A stretch of DNA of 39,623 nucleotides, from positions 1-39,623 of the forward strand of contig JACPRD010000104.1 in the NCBI GenBank assembly GCA_016190145.1. The letters are read 5' to 3'. The notes under the pieces are model-generated. The model had not been told where the DNA came from, made no database searches, and saw nothing but the letters and a program-made list of their open reading frames with translations. The position numbers and the translations under genes are program-made. Shown here piece by piece: positions 22,474 through 30,701 of the stretch (positions are counted from its first letter, which is position 1; every line of letters starts with the position of its first letter). This stretch comes from Planctomycetota bacterium. Lineage in GTDB: Bacteria; Planctomycetota; MHYJ01; WSZJ01.

Positions 22474-24510
22474 ATGACGCGCAAAGAGATCGAAGAAAAG
22501 CTGCTCGACTACGCCGTGGGCGAGGTGACGGAAGCGGAGCGCGCGGAGATCGAGGCGGCGCTGGCGGCGGACGCGGTGCTGAGAGCGAAGCTGGAGGAGC
22601 TGCGCGAGACGGTCGGCGTGATCTCCGCGGCCGGCGGCACAGGCGGCGGGAAGCTGTCGCCGGAGCGGCGCGAGGCGCTGATGACGGCGGCGGTGCAGGC
22701 GGCGCTTCCGGCACCGAAACGGAGCGGATGGGCGCGGCCGATGGGGATCGCTGCGGCGGGGCTGCTCGCCGTGGCGGGGACGTGGGTGATGCTTCCCAGC
22801 ATGTCGAAAACGAGGGAGTCCGCGGGCGGCGGATCGATCGAGACCGCTACGACCGAGCGGATATCCGGCGCGGAACGGGATCGCGAGAAATACCGGTATG
22901 ACCAGGAAAGGGGACGCTGGGAACCCCTGATGACGAAGAACCCCAAGCAGTATCTCGCGGATCCATCGGCCCCGGCTCCGAATGGACAACTCGCCCTGGA
23001 TCCGGCGGGCCGCTCCGACAGAAATCTCCGGAGGGCCAACGCCCCCGTCGCCGAGGTCGAACTTGCCGTCGGCGAGGTTTCCGAGGCCTGGAACTCCGAG
23101 GAATACGCACACCTGGTCGACAATCCGTTCTTCCGCGTCGGCGACCAGCCGCTGTCGACCTTCTCCATCGACGTGGACACCGCCTCCTACGCGAACGTCC
23201 GCCGCTTCCTCAGCCAGAACGCTCTTCCTCCGACCGGCGCGGTGCGGATCGAGGAGCTGGTGAATTACTTCCACTATGAGTATGCCCAGCCGGCGGGGGA
23301 CGCGCCGTTCTCGACGGCGCTGGAGGTGCACGCGTGCCCGTGGAATCCGAAGCACCGGCTTGTGCGGATCGGGCTGCAGGGGAAGGAGATCAAGGTCGAG
23401 GACGCGCCTTCCACGAACCTGGTGTTCCTGATCGACGTATCGGGGTCGATGAACAATCCGAACAAGCTGCCGCTGGTGAAATCGGCGCTGAAGCTGCTGG
23501 TGGACCGGATGACGGAGAACGACCGGGTGGCGCTGGTGGTTTATGCGGGGGCGAGCGGGCTGGCGCTGCCGGCGACGAACGGTCTGGAGAAGCAGAAGAT
23601 CGTGGACGCACTCGACAAGCTGAGGCCGGGCGGAGGCACGAACGGGAGCGCGGGGATCCAGCTCGCGTACCAGATCGCGGTGGAGAACTTCATCAAGGGC
23701 GGCGTGAACCGCGTGATCCTGTGCACGGACGGCGATTTCAATATCGGGCAGTCGAGCGAAGCCGAGCTGGTGACGCTGATCGAGGAGAAGCGGAAAACGG
23801 GCGTGTTCCTCTCGGTGCTCGGGTTCGGGGGCGGGAACTATGCCGACGCGCGGATGCAGTCGCTGGCGGACAAGGGGAATGGGAACGCGGCGTACATCGA
23901 CACTCTGAAGGAAGCGAAGAAGGTGCTGGTCGAGCAGGCGGCGGGGACGCTGATCACGATCGCCAAGGACGTGAAGATCCAGGTGGAGTTCAACCCGTCG
24001 AAGGTCGCGGGATACCGGCTGATCGGGTATGAGAACCGCGTGATGGCGGCGAAGGACTTCAACGACGACACGAAGGACGCGGGCGAGATCGGCGCGGGGC
24101 ACCAGGTGACGGCGCTCTATGAGATCGTGCCGGCGGGCGCAGAGGTGCCGGGCGGGACGACGGATCCGCTCAAGTACCAGAAGCCGCCCGAGGTGCCCGC
24201 GAACCCGTCGAACGAGCTCTTGACGGTGAAGCTGCGCTGGAAGAAGCCGGACGGGGACGTGAGCGACAAGATCGAGGTGCCGCTCGCCGACCCGGGCGAG
24301 GACAGGATCGGCGCTTCGGACGAGTTCGAATTCGCCGCCTCCGTCGCGGCCTTCGGGATGCTCCTCCGCAAGTCGGAGCACGCGGGGCAGGCGACGTGGG
24401 GGCTCGTGCAGGAGCTGGCGACGGGCGGGCTGGGCGACGACAAGGGCGGGTATCGCGCGGAGTTCGTGGAGATGATCAGGAAGGCGAGAGCGATGGCGGA
24501 GAGGAAATAG
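22474..24510 (+). CDS. YfbK-like VWA protein with anti-sigma-type N-terminus
   Basis: A 678-residue membrane protein. The cytoplasmic N-terminus (KEIEEKLLDYAVGEVTEAER, about residues 1-50) resembles the sigma-contacting segment of anti-sigma proteins. One membrane segment follows (about 88-108), then an external part with the YfbK-type SIDVDTASYANVRRFL segment and a von Willebrand A domain with a MIDAS site (DVSGSM from Asp321, GGGTNGSAG, TDGDFNIG), and a C-terminal DUF3520-like region (MLLRKSEHAG, FVEMIRKARAM). AAGGAGAAG precedes the ATG. It is expected to hold the upstream sigma factor and sense an external ligand or metal; that role is inferred. Confidence 0.88.
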   Translation: MTRKEIEEKLLDYAVGEVTEAERAEIEAALAADAVLRAKLEELRETVGVISAAGGTGGGKLSPERREALMTAAVQAALPAPKRSGWARPMGIAAAGLLAVAGTWVMLPSMSKTRESAGGGSIETATTERISGAERDREKYRYDQERGRWEPLMTKNPKQYLADPSAPAPNGQLALDPAGRSDRNLRRANAPVAEVELAVGEVSEAWNSEEYAHLVDNPFFRVGDQPLSTFSIDVDTASYANVRRFLSQNALPPTGAVRIEELVNYFHYEYAQPAGDAPFSTALEVHACPWNPKHRLVRIGLQGKEIKVEDAPSTNLVFLIDVSGSMNNPNKLPLVKSALKLLVDRMTENDRVALVVYAGASGLALPATNGLEKQKIVDALDKLRPGGGTNGSAGIQLAYQIAVENFIKGGVNRVILCTDGDFNIGQSSEAELVTLIEEKRKTGVFLSVLGFGGGNYADARMQSLADKGNGNAAYIDTLKEAKKVLVEQAAGTLITIAKDVKIQVEFNPSKVAGYRLIGYENRVMAAKDFNDDTKDAGEIGAGHQVTALYEIVPAGAEVPGGTTDPLKYQKPPEVPANPSNELLTVKLRWKKPDGDVSDKIEVPLADPGEDRIGASDEFEFAASVAAFGMLLRKSEHAGQATWGLVQELATGGLGDDKGGYRAEFVEMIRKARAMAERK

Positions 24511-24550
24511 GCGGGAGAGAGGACGGGAGGCTGGGAACTTCGGACCGCGG

Positions 24551-24575
24551 TTTCGTTCCTCGTTTCTCGTTTCGT
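24551..24575. repeat. Tandem heptamers, CTCGTTT type
   Basis: TTCGTTC, CTCGTTT and CTCGTTT run in tandem from 24552 to 24572. Read on the other strand they are AAACGAG units, the same word as the heptamers before glnA at 35535-35569. Confidence 0.6.
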
Positions 24576-24617
24576 GGGGCGCGCGGCTACGAATGAGAAT
24601 CACGGAGCGATGAGAGG

Positions 24618-24646
24618 CCGCCCCTCGCGTCATTGACGCGGGGCGG
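24618..24646. terminator. GC-rich hairpin between convergent genes
   Basis: CCGCCCC-TCGCGTCA faces TGACGCG-GGGCGG with a very short loop and one bulge. It lies between the VWA gene and the convergent MazF gene, the place for a shared terminator. No U-tract follows, so it is not a classical intrinsic terminator. Confidence 0.5.
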
Positions 24647-24650
24647 TACT

Positions 24651-25025
24651 TCAGGGACTCCCTGGCAGATCCGACAGCTCAAGTCCGAGAGCGGCGCGAA
24701 GCCCCTCGTCGACCTGTGCCAGCAGCCCGGGCGGAAGTTCACCCATCTCCTTCCCGACCTTCTGTCGATCGATGGTCGTGACCTGGTGACACAGCGCGAA
24801 CGACTCCGCGTTCAATCCGGCTGTTCCACGGGGAATCCGAACGGAAGATATCCCCCTGCGTCCCTGCTTTGACGACGTGGAGATGGGGACCATGATCAAG
24901 GAGCGCCACCCGGGTGCCTGGTTGAAGGCATCATGGGACACGAGTATCGCCGGACGAGTGCCCCGCTGTTCGGAACCTGAGCGGGGCTCGAACTTCGCGA
25001 GAAAGACGTCGCCTCGCTTCATCAT
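24651..25025 (-). CDS. MazF-family endoribonuclease toxin (second copy)
   Basis: A 124-residue MazF with the signature KRGDVFLAKFEPRSGSEQ then RGTRPAILVS, IMVPISTS and SFALCHQVTTIDRQKVG, a stretch conserved in this family. It overlaps its antitoxin by 4 nt (ATGA). It differs clearly in sequence from the MazF at 15845, so the two are not a recent duplication. It is expected to cut mRNA when released from the antitoxin. Confidence 0.92.
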   Translation of the reverse strand: MMKRGDVFLAKFEPRSGSEQRGTRPAILVSHDAFNQAPGWRSLIMVPISTSSKQGRRGISSVRIPRGTAGLNAESFALCHQVTTIDRQKVGKEMGELPPGLLAQVDEGLRAALGLELSDLPGSP

Positions 25026-25276
25026 TCCTCTTCGTCAAGCCGGCGCAGTTCATCGATGGCGGCGTTCTCCAGGGCCGGATCCAGATCCTGATTCGTCCCT
25101 GCACACGCGGCCGCGTACTCTGCAAGTTGGCGATGAACTTCCGCCCGTCTCGCGGCCTTGAGCCAATCCGCGATGGCCTGGCGGGCCAGTTGCGTGGCGG
25201 GCCGGTCGGAGCGCTCCGCTTCGGCGCGAAGAGCGGCGTAGATTGAATCCGGCAGAGGGATGTGAAGGTTCTTCAT
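25022..25276 (-). CDS. Ribbon-helix-helix antitoxin of the second MazF
   Basis: An 84-residue protein with an N-terminal RHH pattern (NLHIPLPDSIYAALRAEAER, TQLARQAIADWL) and an acidic C-terminal tail (LENAAIDELRRLDEEE) suited to binding MazF. The order antitoxin-toxin with ATGA overlap is typical. TTGCCA (25341-25336), 17 nt and TAGAAT (25318-25313) form a good promoter on this strand. Confidence 0.88.
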   Translation of the reverse strand: MKNLHIPLPDSIYAALRAEAERSDRPATQLARQAIADWLKAARRAEVHRQLAEYAAACAGTNQDLDPALENAAIDELRRLDEEE

Positions 25277-25312
25277 TTCTTGACTCGATTCTGTGACATG
25301 AGTTCTGCCATG

Positions 25313-25341
25313 ATTCTAGGATAAAATTCCATACCTGGCAA
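25313..25341 (-). promoter_or_regulatory. Promoter of the RHH-MazF operon
   Basis: TTGCCA-N17-TAGAAT on the minus strand, about 37 nt before the antitoxin ATG. AGAATC and CATG words recur in the leader and may be operator half-sites. Confidence 0.5.
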
Positions 25342-25396
25342 TCGACGACAGGATCTCCCAGACGGTTTCAACGCCGATCCGACTCATGATCCCAAC

Positions 25397-25612
25397 CTAC
25401 CGCGTGCCAGTATGCGGCCCCTTCGGGGACGTCTGCCCCCCAGCCGCAGTACCCGTCGTTGACGCGGATTTCTCGGCCGCCTTCATGCCCGCCGCCAGAT
25501 CCTGCAGGTGCCGCGCGCAGGAGCGGTCGTGCGCGGCGTGCTGGCGTTTGAGAGCCGCGCGGCGCGCGTCGTCGCGCCACGCCATCAGGTCCTCACGATC
25601 GGTCGTGTTCAT
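25397..25612 (-). CDS. Small hypothetical protein
   Basis: A 71-residue, mostly helical, charged protein (DREDLMAWRDDARRAALKRQ, then HAAHDRSCARHLQDLAAG) with a low-complexity Gly/Thr tail. GGGAGG stands just before the ATG, which supports a real gene. No family is recognised and no function is proposed. Confidence 0.5.
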   Translation of the reverse strand: MNTTDREDLMAWRDDARRAALKRQHAAHDRSCARHLQDLAAGMKAAEKSASTTGTAAGGQTSPKGPHTGTR

Positions 25613-25690
25613 GCCTCCCTTATACCACTGTTGGCCTCCGGATTTCGGACGAGGTTACGATACGGCCTCCACCGCTTCCCGGAGCCGCCC

Positions 25691-26017
25691 ATGGACCTGC
25701 GCAACCTCGCCTCCGACCTGCCGCCCCGCGTGCCCAATGAGATCTTCGAGCCGCTCCTCGCCGGCCGCGGATTCCGCCTCGAGCGCATCGTCTCGACGGG
25801 ACAGATCACGCCGCCCGGAACGTGGTTCGACCAGGACGAGGAGGAGTGGGTCCTGCTCCTCGCGGGCGCGGCCCGGCTGAAATTCGAAGGAGACGCGTAC
25901 GACGTCGCGCTCAAGCCCGGCGACGCGCTCCTCATTCCCGCCCACCGGCGGCACCGCGTGGAGTGGACCGACACCGCGACGGCGACGGTGTGGATCGCGG
26001 TTTACTTTTCGAGGTGA
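25691..26017 (+). CDS. Small cupin protein
   Basis: A 108-residue single-domain cupin. The two conserved motifs are partly visible: WFDQDEEEWVLLLAGAARL with FEGD, and LKPGDALLIPAHRRHRVEW. The first motif lacks the classical HxH pair but keeps the acidic residue; the second keeps two His. Metal binding is likely. The substrate is unknown; small cupins range from enzymes to regulators. The ATG at 25691 follows CGGAG; upstream codons are out of family. Confidence 0.72.
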   Translation: MDLRNLASDLPPRVPNEIFEPLLAGRGFRLERIVSTGQITPPGTWFDQDEEEWVLLLAGAARLKFEGDAYDVALKPGDALLIPAHRRHRVEWTDTATATVWIAVYFSR

Positions 26018-26070
26018 TACAGAAGGTTGAGATGCTGATCGAAATACTCAGCCTTGCGAGAAACCGACGC

Positions 26071-26160
26071 TTTCCTTTTCCCCTTACCTTTCCCTTTACC
26101 TGCCGTTGGACCCTGGTCAAAACGAGGGAAAGGTAAAGGGGAAGGTAAAGGTAAAGGGAA
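26071..26160. repeat. GGTAAA-word inverted repeat, copy 1
   Basis: The left arm (TTCCCCTTACCTTTCCCT, 26078-26095) pairs with the right arm (26125-26143) with one bulged base. The right arm continues as hexamers GGGAAA, GGTAAA, GGGGAA, GGTAAA, GGTAAA. The 34 nt at 26125-26158 recur identically at 37074-37107. Confidence 0.8.
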
Positions 26161-26201
26161 GGGCCCGGCCGACAGTCCGCGACGGGATCATCCCTCCGTC
26201 A

Positions 26202-26207
26202 TAGAAT
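26202..26207 (+). promoter_or_regulatory. -10 box TAGAAT of a leaderless gene
   Basis: TAGAAT ends 7 nt (all C) before the ATG at 26215. No ribosome-binding sequence is present between them. Confidence 0.45.
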
Positions 26208-26214
26208 CCCCCCC

Positions 26215-26787
26215 ATGCCCGACCCCTCCACCGCCGAACTCTGGGGCAAAACCATCTCCGCCGCCGTGGTCCCGGTGGTCATGATCTCCGCCTGCGGCCT
26301 CCTCTGTCTCGGCTTCTACAACCGCCTCACCGCCATCCTCGCCCGCATGCGCGCCCTCGCGCGCGAAACGCTCGAGGACCAGGAATCCCTGATCCCCCGC
26401 AAGACCATGGGCGACACGCAGAAATTCGAGGCGCGCCGGGCCCGCCGCACCGCCGCGGGACGCCAGCAGCAGGCCGACCAGCTCCTCCGCCGCGCTCACC
26501 TCATGCGCCGCGCCATCCTCTGCCTCCTCGTCGCCGTCGCCGCCCTCGTCCTCGCCTCCCTCTGCATCGGCGCCGGCGTCCTCGCCCCCGCCGCCCTCTA
26601 CGCCGCCGCCGCCCTGTTCGCCACCGGCCTCGCCTGCATCTTCGCGGGCATCGTCACCGCGATCGCGGAGCTCGGAGTCGCCCTCCAGTCCGTCACCCAG
26701 GAACATGAACTCGTCGGTTCGCTCGCGAAGGAGCTCGAGGAAGCGGAGCACGAGGCGACGCAGGGAGAGAACAGGGACGGGGCGTAG
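26215..26787 (+). CDS. DUF2721-like membrane protein
   Basis: A 190-residue protein with an N-terminal membrane segment (VVPVVMISACGLLCLGFY) followed by NRLTAILARMRAL, which is the DUF2721 pattern, a basic helical stretch rich in Arg/Gln, and two further membrane segments (about 100-155). The C-terminus is acidic and helical. Function is unknown for the family. Spacing to TAGAAT suggests leaderless translation. The next gene begins 25 nt downstream with its own ribosome site. Confidence 0.72.
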   Translation: MPDPSTAELWGKTISAAVVPVVMISACGLLCLGFYNRLTAILARMRALARETLEDQESLIPRKTMGDTQKFEARRARRTAAGRQQQADQLLRRAHLMRRAILCLLVAVAALVLASLCIGAGVLAPAALYAAAALFATGLACIFAGIVTAIAELGVALQSVTQEHELVGSLAKELEEAEHEATQGENRDGA

Positions 26788-26812
26788 GCGGATGAAGTAC
26801 CATCGGAGGCCT

Positions 26813-27547
26813 ATGCGCCGATGGGCCATCGTTCCGGTCGTTCTGCTCGCGGCCTGCGGGCGCAAACCTGCTCCGACGCCGCCGGCCGCTTCGCCCGCGC
26901 CGCAGACCGAAGGCGTGGCGTTGATCGAGATCTTCGAGGAGAACTTCGACTCCCTCGACAGCCCGCTTTCCGTCCAGGACATGCTCTCCTCGGACGGCGT
27001 GGTGGACGCCGGGGAGGTCCTTCGCCTGGATTCGAGACTGGTGCGGGAGGAGGAACGCGGGGATCTGAGAGTGCTCCGGCTCGAGGGGAAGCTCGAGGAG
27101 GTCGCGCTCGCGGTACTCATGCGGCAGGAGTATTCGGGGAAGGGTCGCGCGGGCGGGCGGCGGCGCTTTTTCCTCGGCGGCGGCACGCTCGCGCTCAAGG
27201 CTCCGGCGCTGCCGGGCGACAAAGTGGGCGGCGGAATCCGGAGTTCGCTCGGCACGGTTCTTTCGCGCATCCATCTCTGGCCCGGCGACCTCGCGCTCCG
27301 GCGCGAGGGAGCGGATGTCGTCCTGGTGCTGAGCGGGAAAGAGACCCGCCTCGCGCCCGGCCAGGAAATCGCCCTTCCGGAAATCTCGCACAAGGCGTCC
27401 GTCATCGAGGAATTTCCGGACGACGGCTCGGGGGTCGGCGTCGAGTCCCGGCCGGGCATCCGCCGCCTCGATCTCGGCGTCCGCGAATTCCGCTCCCGAC
27501 TCACGATCCGCCACCTGGGCCTGCGAACACGCGAGGTGACGCCGTGA
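26813..27547 (+). CDS. Putative lipoprotein coupled to a metallopeptidase
   Basis: A 244-residue protein with a lipoprotein signal (MRRWAIVPVVLLAACG; lipobox LAAC). The mature part has a Pro/Ala linker and then a beta-rich domain without recognised motifs. CGGAGG precedes the ATG at 26813. Its stop overlaps the start of the metallopeptidase gene (GTGA), so the two are translationally coupled and may act together at the cell surface. Confidence 0.65.
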   Translation: MRRWAIVPVVLLAACGRKPAPTPPAASPAPQTEGVALIEIFEENFDSLDSPLSVQDMLSSDGVVDAGEVLRLDSRLVREEERGDLRVLRLEGKLEEVALAVLMRQEYSGKGRAGGRRRFFLGGGTLALKAPALPGDKVGGGIRSSLGTVLSRIHLWPGDLALRREGADVVLVLSGKETRLAPGQEIALPEISHKASVIEEFPDDGSGVGVESRPGIRRLDLGVREFRSRLTIRHLGLRTREVTP

Positions 27548-30144
27548 TCGCCGCGTGCGCGCTCCTGTTCGCCCTCCTCAACGCCGACGAGGTCTATCTC
27601 GAAATGGCCGACGACGACCTCACCATCCTGTGGAAGTCGCCGCATTTCGAAGTGCGCGTCCTGGCCACCGCGCTGACGCCGGCGAATCTCTCCGCGTACG
27701 AGCGCTACGCGAAAGAGACGGCGGAAGGGGCCGAAACCGCCCGCGACGCTTTCTTCGGCGAGATGGGCTACCCGGTTCCCGGATGCCTCGCCGATGCGCT
27801 CGGGGATTCGCCGAAGCGGCGGCAGGTGATCCTCATCCAGTCGCTGGAAGGCGAGCTGGGCCACGCCGCCGCCGAGGTGGTTTACGCGAAGGTCGGGGAA
27901 ACGAACGTCCCGGCCATCCGCCGCATCGCCGTGAACATCGAACACCCGGATTACCTGAAGAAGTACGGGGCGATTCCCGCCGAAGTCGCGACGCACGAGC
28001 TCTTCCATGTCGCGCAGTTCGCCTACGACTGGCGCGAGAGCGGATGGCTGATGGAGGCGACGGCGACCGCGATGACCGACCAGGGAAATCCCGAATTCGC
28101 GGGGAAACCGAATTGCGGCGTCGCGAGCCGCGCGCCCGTCTGGTACAAGCAGCCGGAGAAATCGCTGTTCCACAATCCGAAGACCGACAACCACCACGCC
28201 TACGCGGCGGGCCTCTTCTTCGAACACCTCATCGAGCGGCACGGGCGCGACGTCATGCGGGGAATCTGGGAGCGGTGCGCCGCGGTGCGCGGAGACAACT
28301 CGCTCGAGGCCATCGACACCGAGCTGCGCGCGCGAGGATCTTCACTGGAAGAGGCGTTCCACGAGTTCGCGGCCGCGGTTCCGCGCAGGAAATTCGCCGC
28401 TGAATACGAACCCGTGCTCGCGACGCTGCCGCTCGCCGCCGAGTCGGAGAAGTTTCCGCCTCCGTGGCGGTCCGTGGAGGGCGCGCTCGAGCCCCGGAAG
28501 CGGACGCTCGCGCCGCTCTCCAGCTTCTACCTGAGCTGCACGCCCGCCGCCCCGTTCGAAGGTGGCCCGTTGACGGCGCTCGCGGGCTTCTCCCCGGACA
28601 TCCGCTTCTCGCTCCTCGTGCGCCACGCCGACGGATCGTGGTCCCCCGGAAACCTCACGAGCCAGCCGTTCGAGCCTGGAGACCTGGAGGCGGTGCTGGT
28701 CGTCGTGAACACGCACCGCAGCGAGACTCGCGAAGCCGCCTTCGCCCTGTTCTTCGATCCGCCGCCTGCGGTGAAGCGGGTGCAGGTGACGCTGAAGGGC
28801 GCGACGGTCTACGAAGCGGAGCTGACCGCGACGGGATGGCGGCGAACGAGCCCGGAGGAGCCGCTTCCGGTGAAACGCGACGATCCCGTCGTCGTCGTCG
28901 CGGAGACGACGCGGCGGGCGAGAGGCATGGTGCTCGCGCTCGAGAAAGGCCCGCTTCCGATGAAATCCGTGAGCGCGGACGGACGGCGGTGGATGGTTTC
29001 GATTCCCCCCGTCGACCTCGCGGTGGCTCTTTCGGAGCGGCTCTGGCTGTCACTTCCGTTCCGCGCCGAATCGCTCGACGCCGACGCGCTGACGTCCGTT
29101 TCGCCGAGGGCCGCCGGCGGCCGCTTCGTGCTCGACGGCCTGGAGGGGGGAACGGACTGCGCGCACGGACTGCTGCTCAGGCATGAGGACGCGCGGCTCG
29201 CGCCGGGGACCGAGTGCCTCTGCCACCGGGTTCCGCCGGGCGACGGCGAATTCGTGGCGGCGCGGTGCGAGGGGAAATTCGTGAGGCAGGCGACGTTCGC
29301 GGGGGAGACGGGGCTGCCGGAGGAGACGGCGCCGCCGGCGGGGGTCCGGGTGCGCCGGGGGGCCGAGGGGGGGCACTGGGACGCCGCGATCGTTCACGAC
29401 GAGAAGACCGGGATGTTCCTGTGGTCGTTGAGCGTGGAGATGGGCGAGGTGTACGTCGTGAATCTGACCGCCTCGGTTCCCGCCCCCCCCGGCGAGACGG
29501 ATCTGGCCGCGAGGGCGCGGGAGCTTGGCCTCGCCACCGATCCTTCCACGCGTCTCTACGCGACCGGTCCGGCGCCCTGGGAAAACGTGAGCCACGTCGG
29601 AACTTCGGGAACGGGTCAGGCGGGCGTGACGTCCGGGCACACGGGCACGATCCGGTTCACCCGGTTCGGCCCGCGGGTCTTCGAAGGTCACCTGAAAGCT
29701 CCCTTCGTCGTGAATCACACGCACATCGACGGCGAGACCAGCCGCGTCGAGGTGAAAGCGCAGGGATCGATCGAAATCTGTTTCCGCGTGAACGCGACGC
29801 GGCGGATCGAATCGACGGGCGCGCTGGAGAAGCGGATCCGGGAAGCGGTGGCTGCGGAACGGAGGAAGAAGGAGGAGGTCCTGGAAGCCATGGTGCAGGT
29901 GGACCGCGACCGCGCCGCCGCCCTGCGCGCGGAAGTCGGAAGGATCAGGTCCGGCGGCGACGGCGATCTCGAAGCCGCGCGGCGCGCGGAATCCGAATTC
30001 TGGAGCGAGTCGTCGGCGCGGCAGTCGGAGGCGAAGCGGGCGCGGGACGAGTCGCTCAAGGTGATGCGACTGGAGCTCGAGGAAGGGTTCTGGAGGGAAT
30101 CGCTGAAGAAGGCGCCGGTGGCGCCTTTCGAGGTGGGGCCCTGA
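27544..30144 (+). CDS. Large secreted zinc metallopeptidase-like protein
   Basis: An 866-residue protein with a short hydrophobic N-terminus. Residues about 28-290 form a gluzincin-like peptidase domain: HELFH at 151-155 and a Glu at 171 (WLMEATATAM), the spacing expected for HExxH-x(15)-E zinc sites. The middle (about 300-720) is beta-rich and probably made of several secreted domains. The last about 110 residues are a strongly charged coiled coil (AAERRKKEEVLEAMVQVDRD and similar). The combination is not one I can name. GTG start, overlapping the lipoprotein gene. Confidence 0.7.
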   Translation: MIAACALLFALLNADEVYLEMADDDLTILWKSPHFEVRVLATALTPANLSAYERYAKETAEGAETARDAFFGEMGYPVPGCLADALGDSPKRRQVILIQSLEGELGHAAAEVVYAKVGETNVPAIRRIAVNIEHPDYLKKYGAIPAEVATHELFHVAQFAYDWRESGWLMEATATAMTDQGNPEFAGKPNCGVASRAPVWYKQPEKSLFHNPKTDNHHAYAAGLFFEHLIERHGRDVMRGIWERCAAVRGDNSLEAIDTELRARGSSLEEAFHEFAAAVPRRKFAAEYEPVLATLPLAAESEKFPPPWRSVEGALEPRKRTLAPLSSFYLSCTPAAPFEGGPLTALAGFSPDIRFSLLVRHADGSWSPGNLTSQPFEPGDLEAVLVVVNTHRSETREAAFALFFDPPPAVKRVQVTLKGATVYEAELTATGWRRTSPEEPLPVKRDDPVVVVAETTRRARGMVLALEKGPLPMKSVSADGRRWMVSIPPVDLAVALSERLWLSLPFRAESLDADALTSVSPRAAGGRFVLDGLEGGTDCAHGLLLRHEDARLAPGTECLCHRVPPGDGEFVAARCEGKFVRQATFAGETGLPEETAPPAGVRVRRGAEGGHWDAAIVHDEKTGMFLWSLSVEMGEVYVVNLTASVPAPPGETDLAARARELGLATDPSTRLYATGPAPWENVSHVGTSGTGQAGVTSGHTGTIRFTRFGPRVFEGHLKAPFVVNHTHIDGETSRVEVKAQGSIEICFRVNATRRIESTGALEKRIREAVAAERRKKEEVLEAMVQVDRDRAAALRAEVGRIRSGGDGDLEAARRAESEFWSESSARQSEAKRARDESLKVMRLELEEGFWRESLKKAPVAPFEVGP

Positions 30145-30170
30145 GAGTCACCCATGATCGGGGATCACCG

Positions 30171-30629
30171 ATGCCCTCCGTCACCCTGCGTCCCATCGCG
30201 ACTCACAACTGGCGGGAGTGCATCCGCCTGAATGCGGGGGACGACGGGCGCTTTGTGGCGCCGAACGTCGTGTCTCTGGCGCAGGCCTGGTCCGAGCCGG
30301 GGCACGTCCCGCGGGCGATCTACTCGGACGAGATCATGGTTGGCTTCGTGATGTGGCAGCACGATGTGCCCGAGGACGCGTGGGTGATCGTGCGGCTCAT
30401 GACGGATCTGTCGAAGAGGCGGATGGGCTACGCGCGTGCGGCGACGCGGATTGCGATCGCGGAAATGAAGGCCTCCGCGCCGGACCGGAGGATTCTGCTG
30501 AGTCTCGTGCCGGGAAACGACGATGCGGCACGCCTGTACGAGTCGATCGGGTTCCGGCCGACGGGCGAAGTCATCGACGGAGAAGCCGTCTACATGCTCG
30601 ACAGGTCGCGGTCCGCGGATGATCGATAG
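30171..30629 (+). CDS. GNAT acetyltransferase, polyamine N-acetyltransferase-like
   Basis: A 152-residue GNAT enzyme. The N-terminus (LRPIATHNWRECIRLN, FVAPNVVSLAQAW) and AIYSDEIMVGFVMW match the BltD/diamine acetyltransferase group; the acetyl-CoA loop is SKRRMGYARAA and the C-terminal motif NDDAARLYESIGF is conserved. Acetylation of spermidine-type polyamines is plausible and would fit the polyamine transporter in this window, but the substrate cannot be read from sequence. The ATG at 30171 follows GGGGA; the long upstream frame is antisense-type shadow of the preceding gene. Confidence 0.78.
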   Translation: MPSVTLRPIATHNWRECIRLNAGDDGRFVAPNVVSLAQAWSEPGHVPRAIYSDEIMVGFVMWQHDVPEDAWVIVRLMTDLSKRRMGYARAATRIAIAEMKASAPDRRILLSLVPGNDDAARLYESIGFRPTGEVIDGEAVYMLDRSRSADDR

Positions 30630-30701
30630 GCGTCCTCACGCGCGGTCTCCGGGCGGGTTCTGTTGTTTCCCGACCTCCCCCGGTCCGGTACCATCCGGAA
30701 C

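Noticed and set aside
22324-24633. A 769-residue minus-strand open frame
   Set aside because: It is antisense to the VWA gene, with His/Arg-rich composition and no domain; the plus frame has clear MIDAS motifs.
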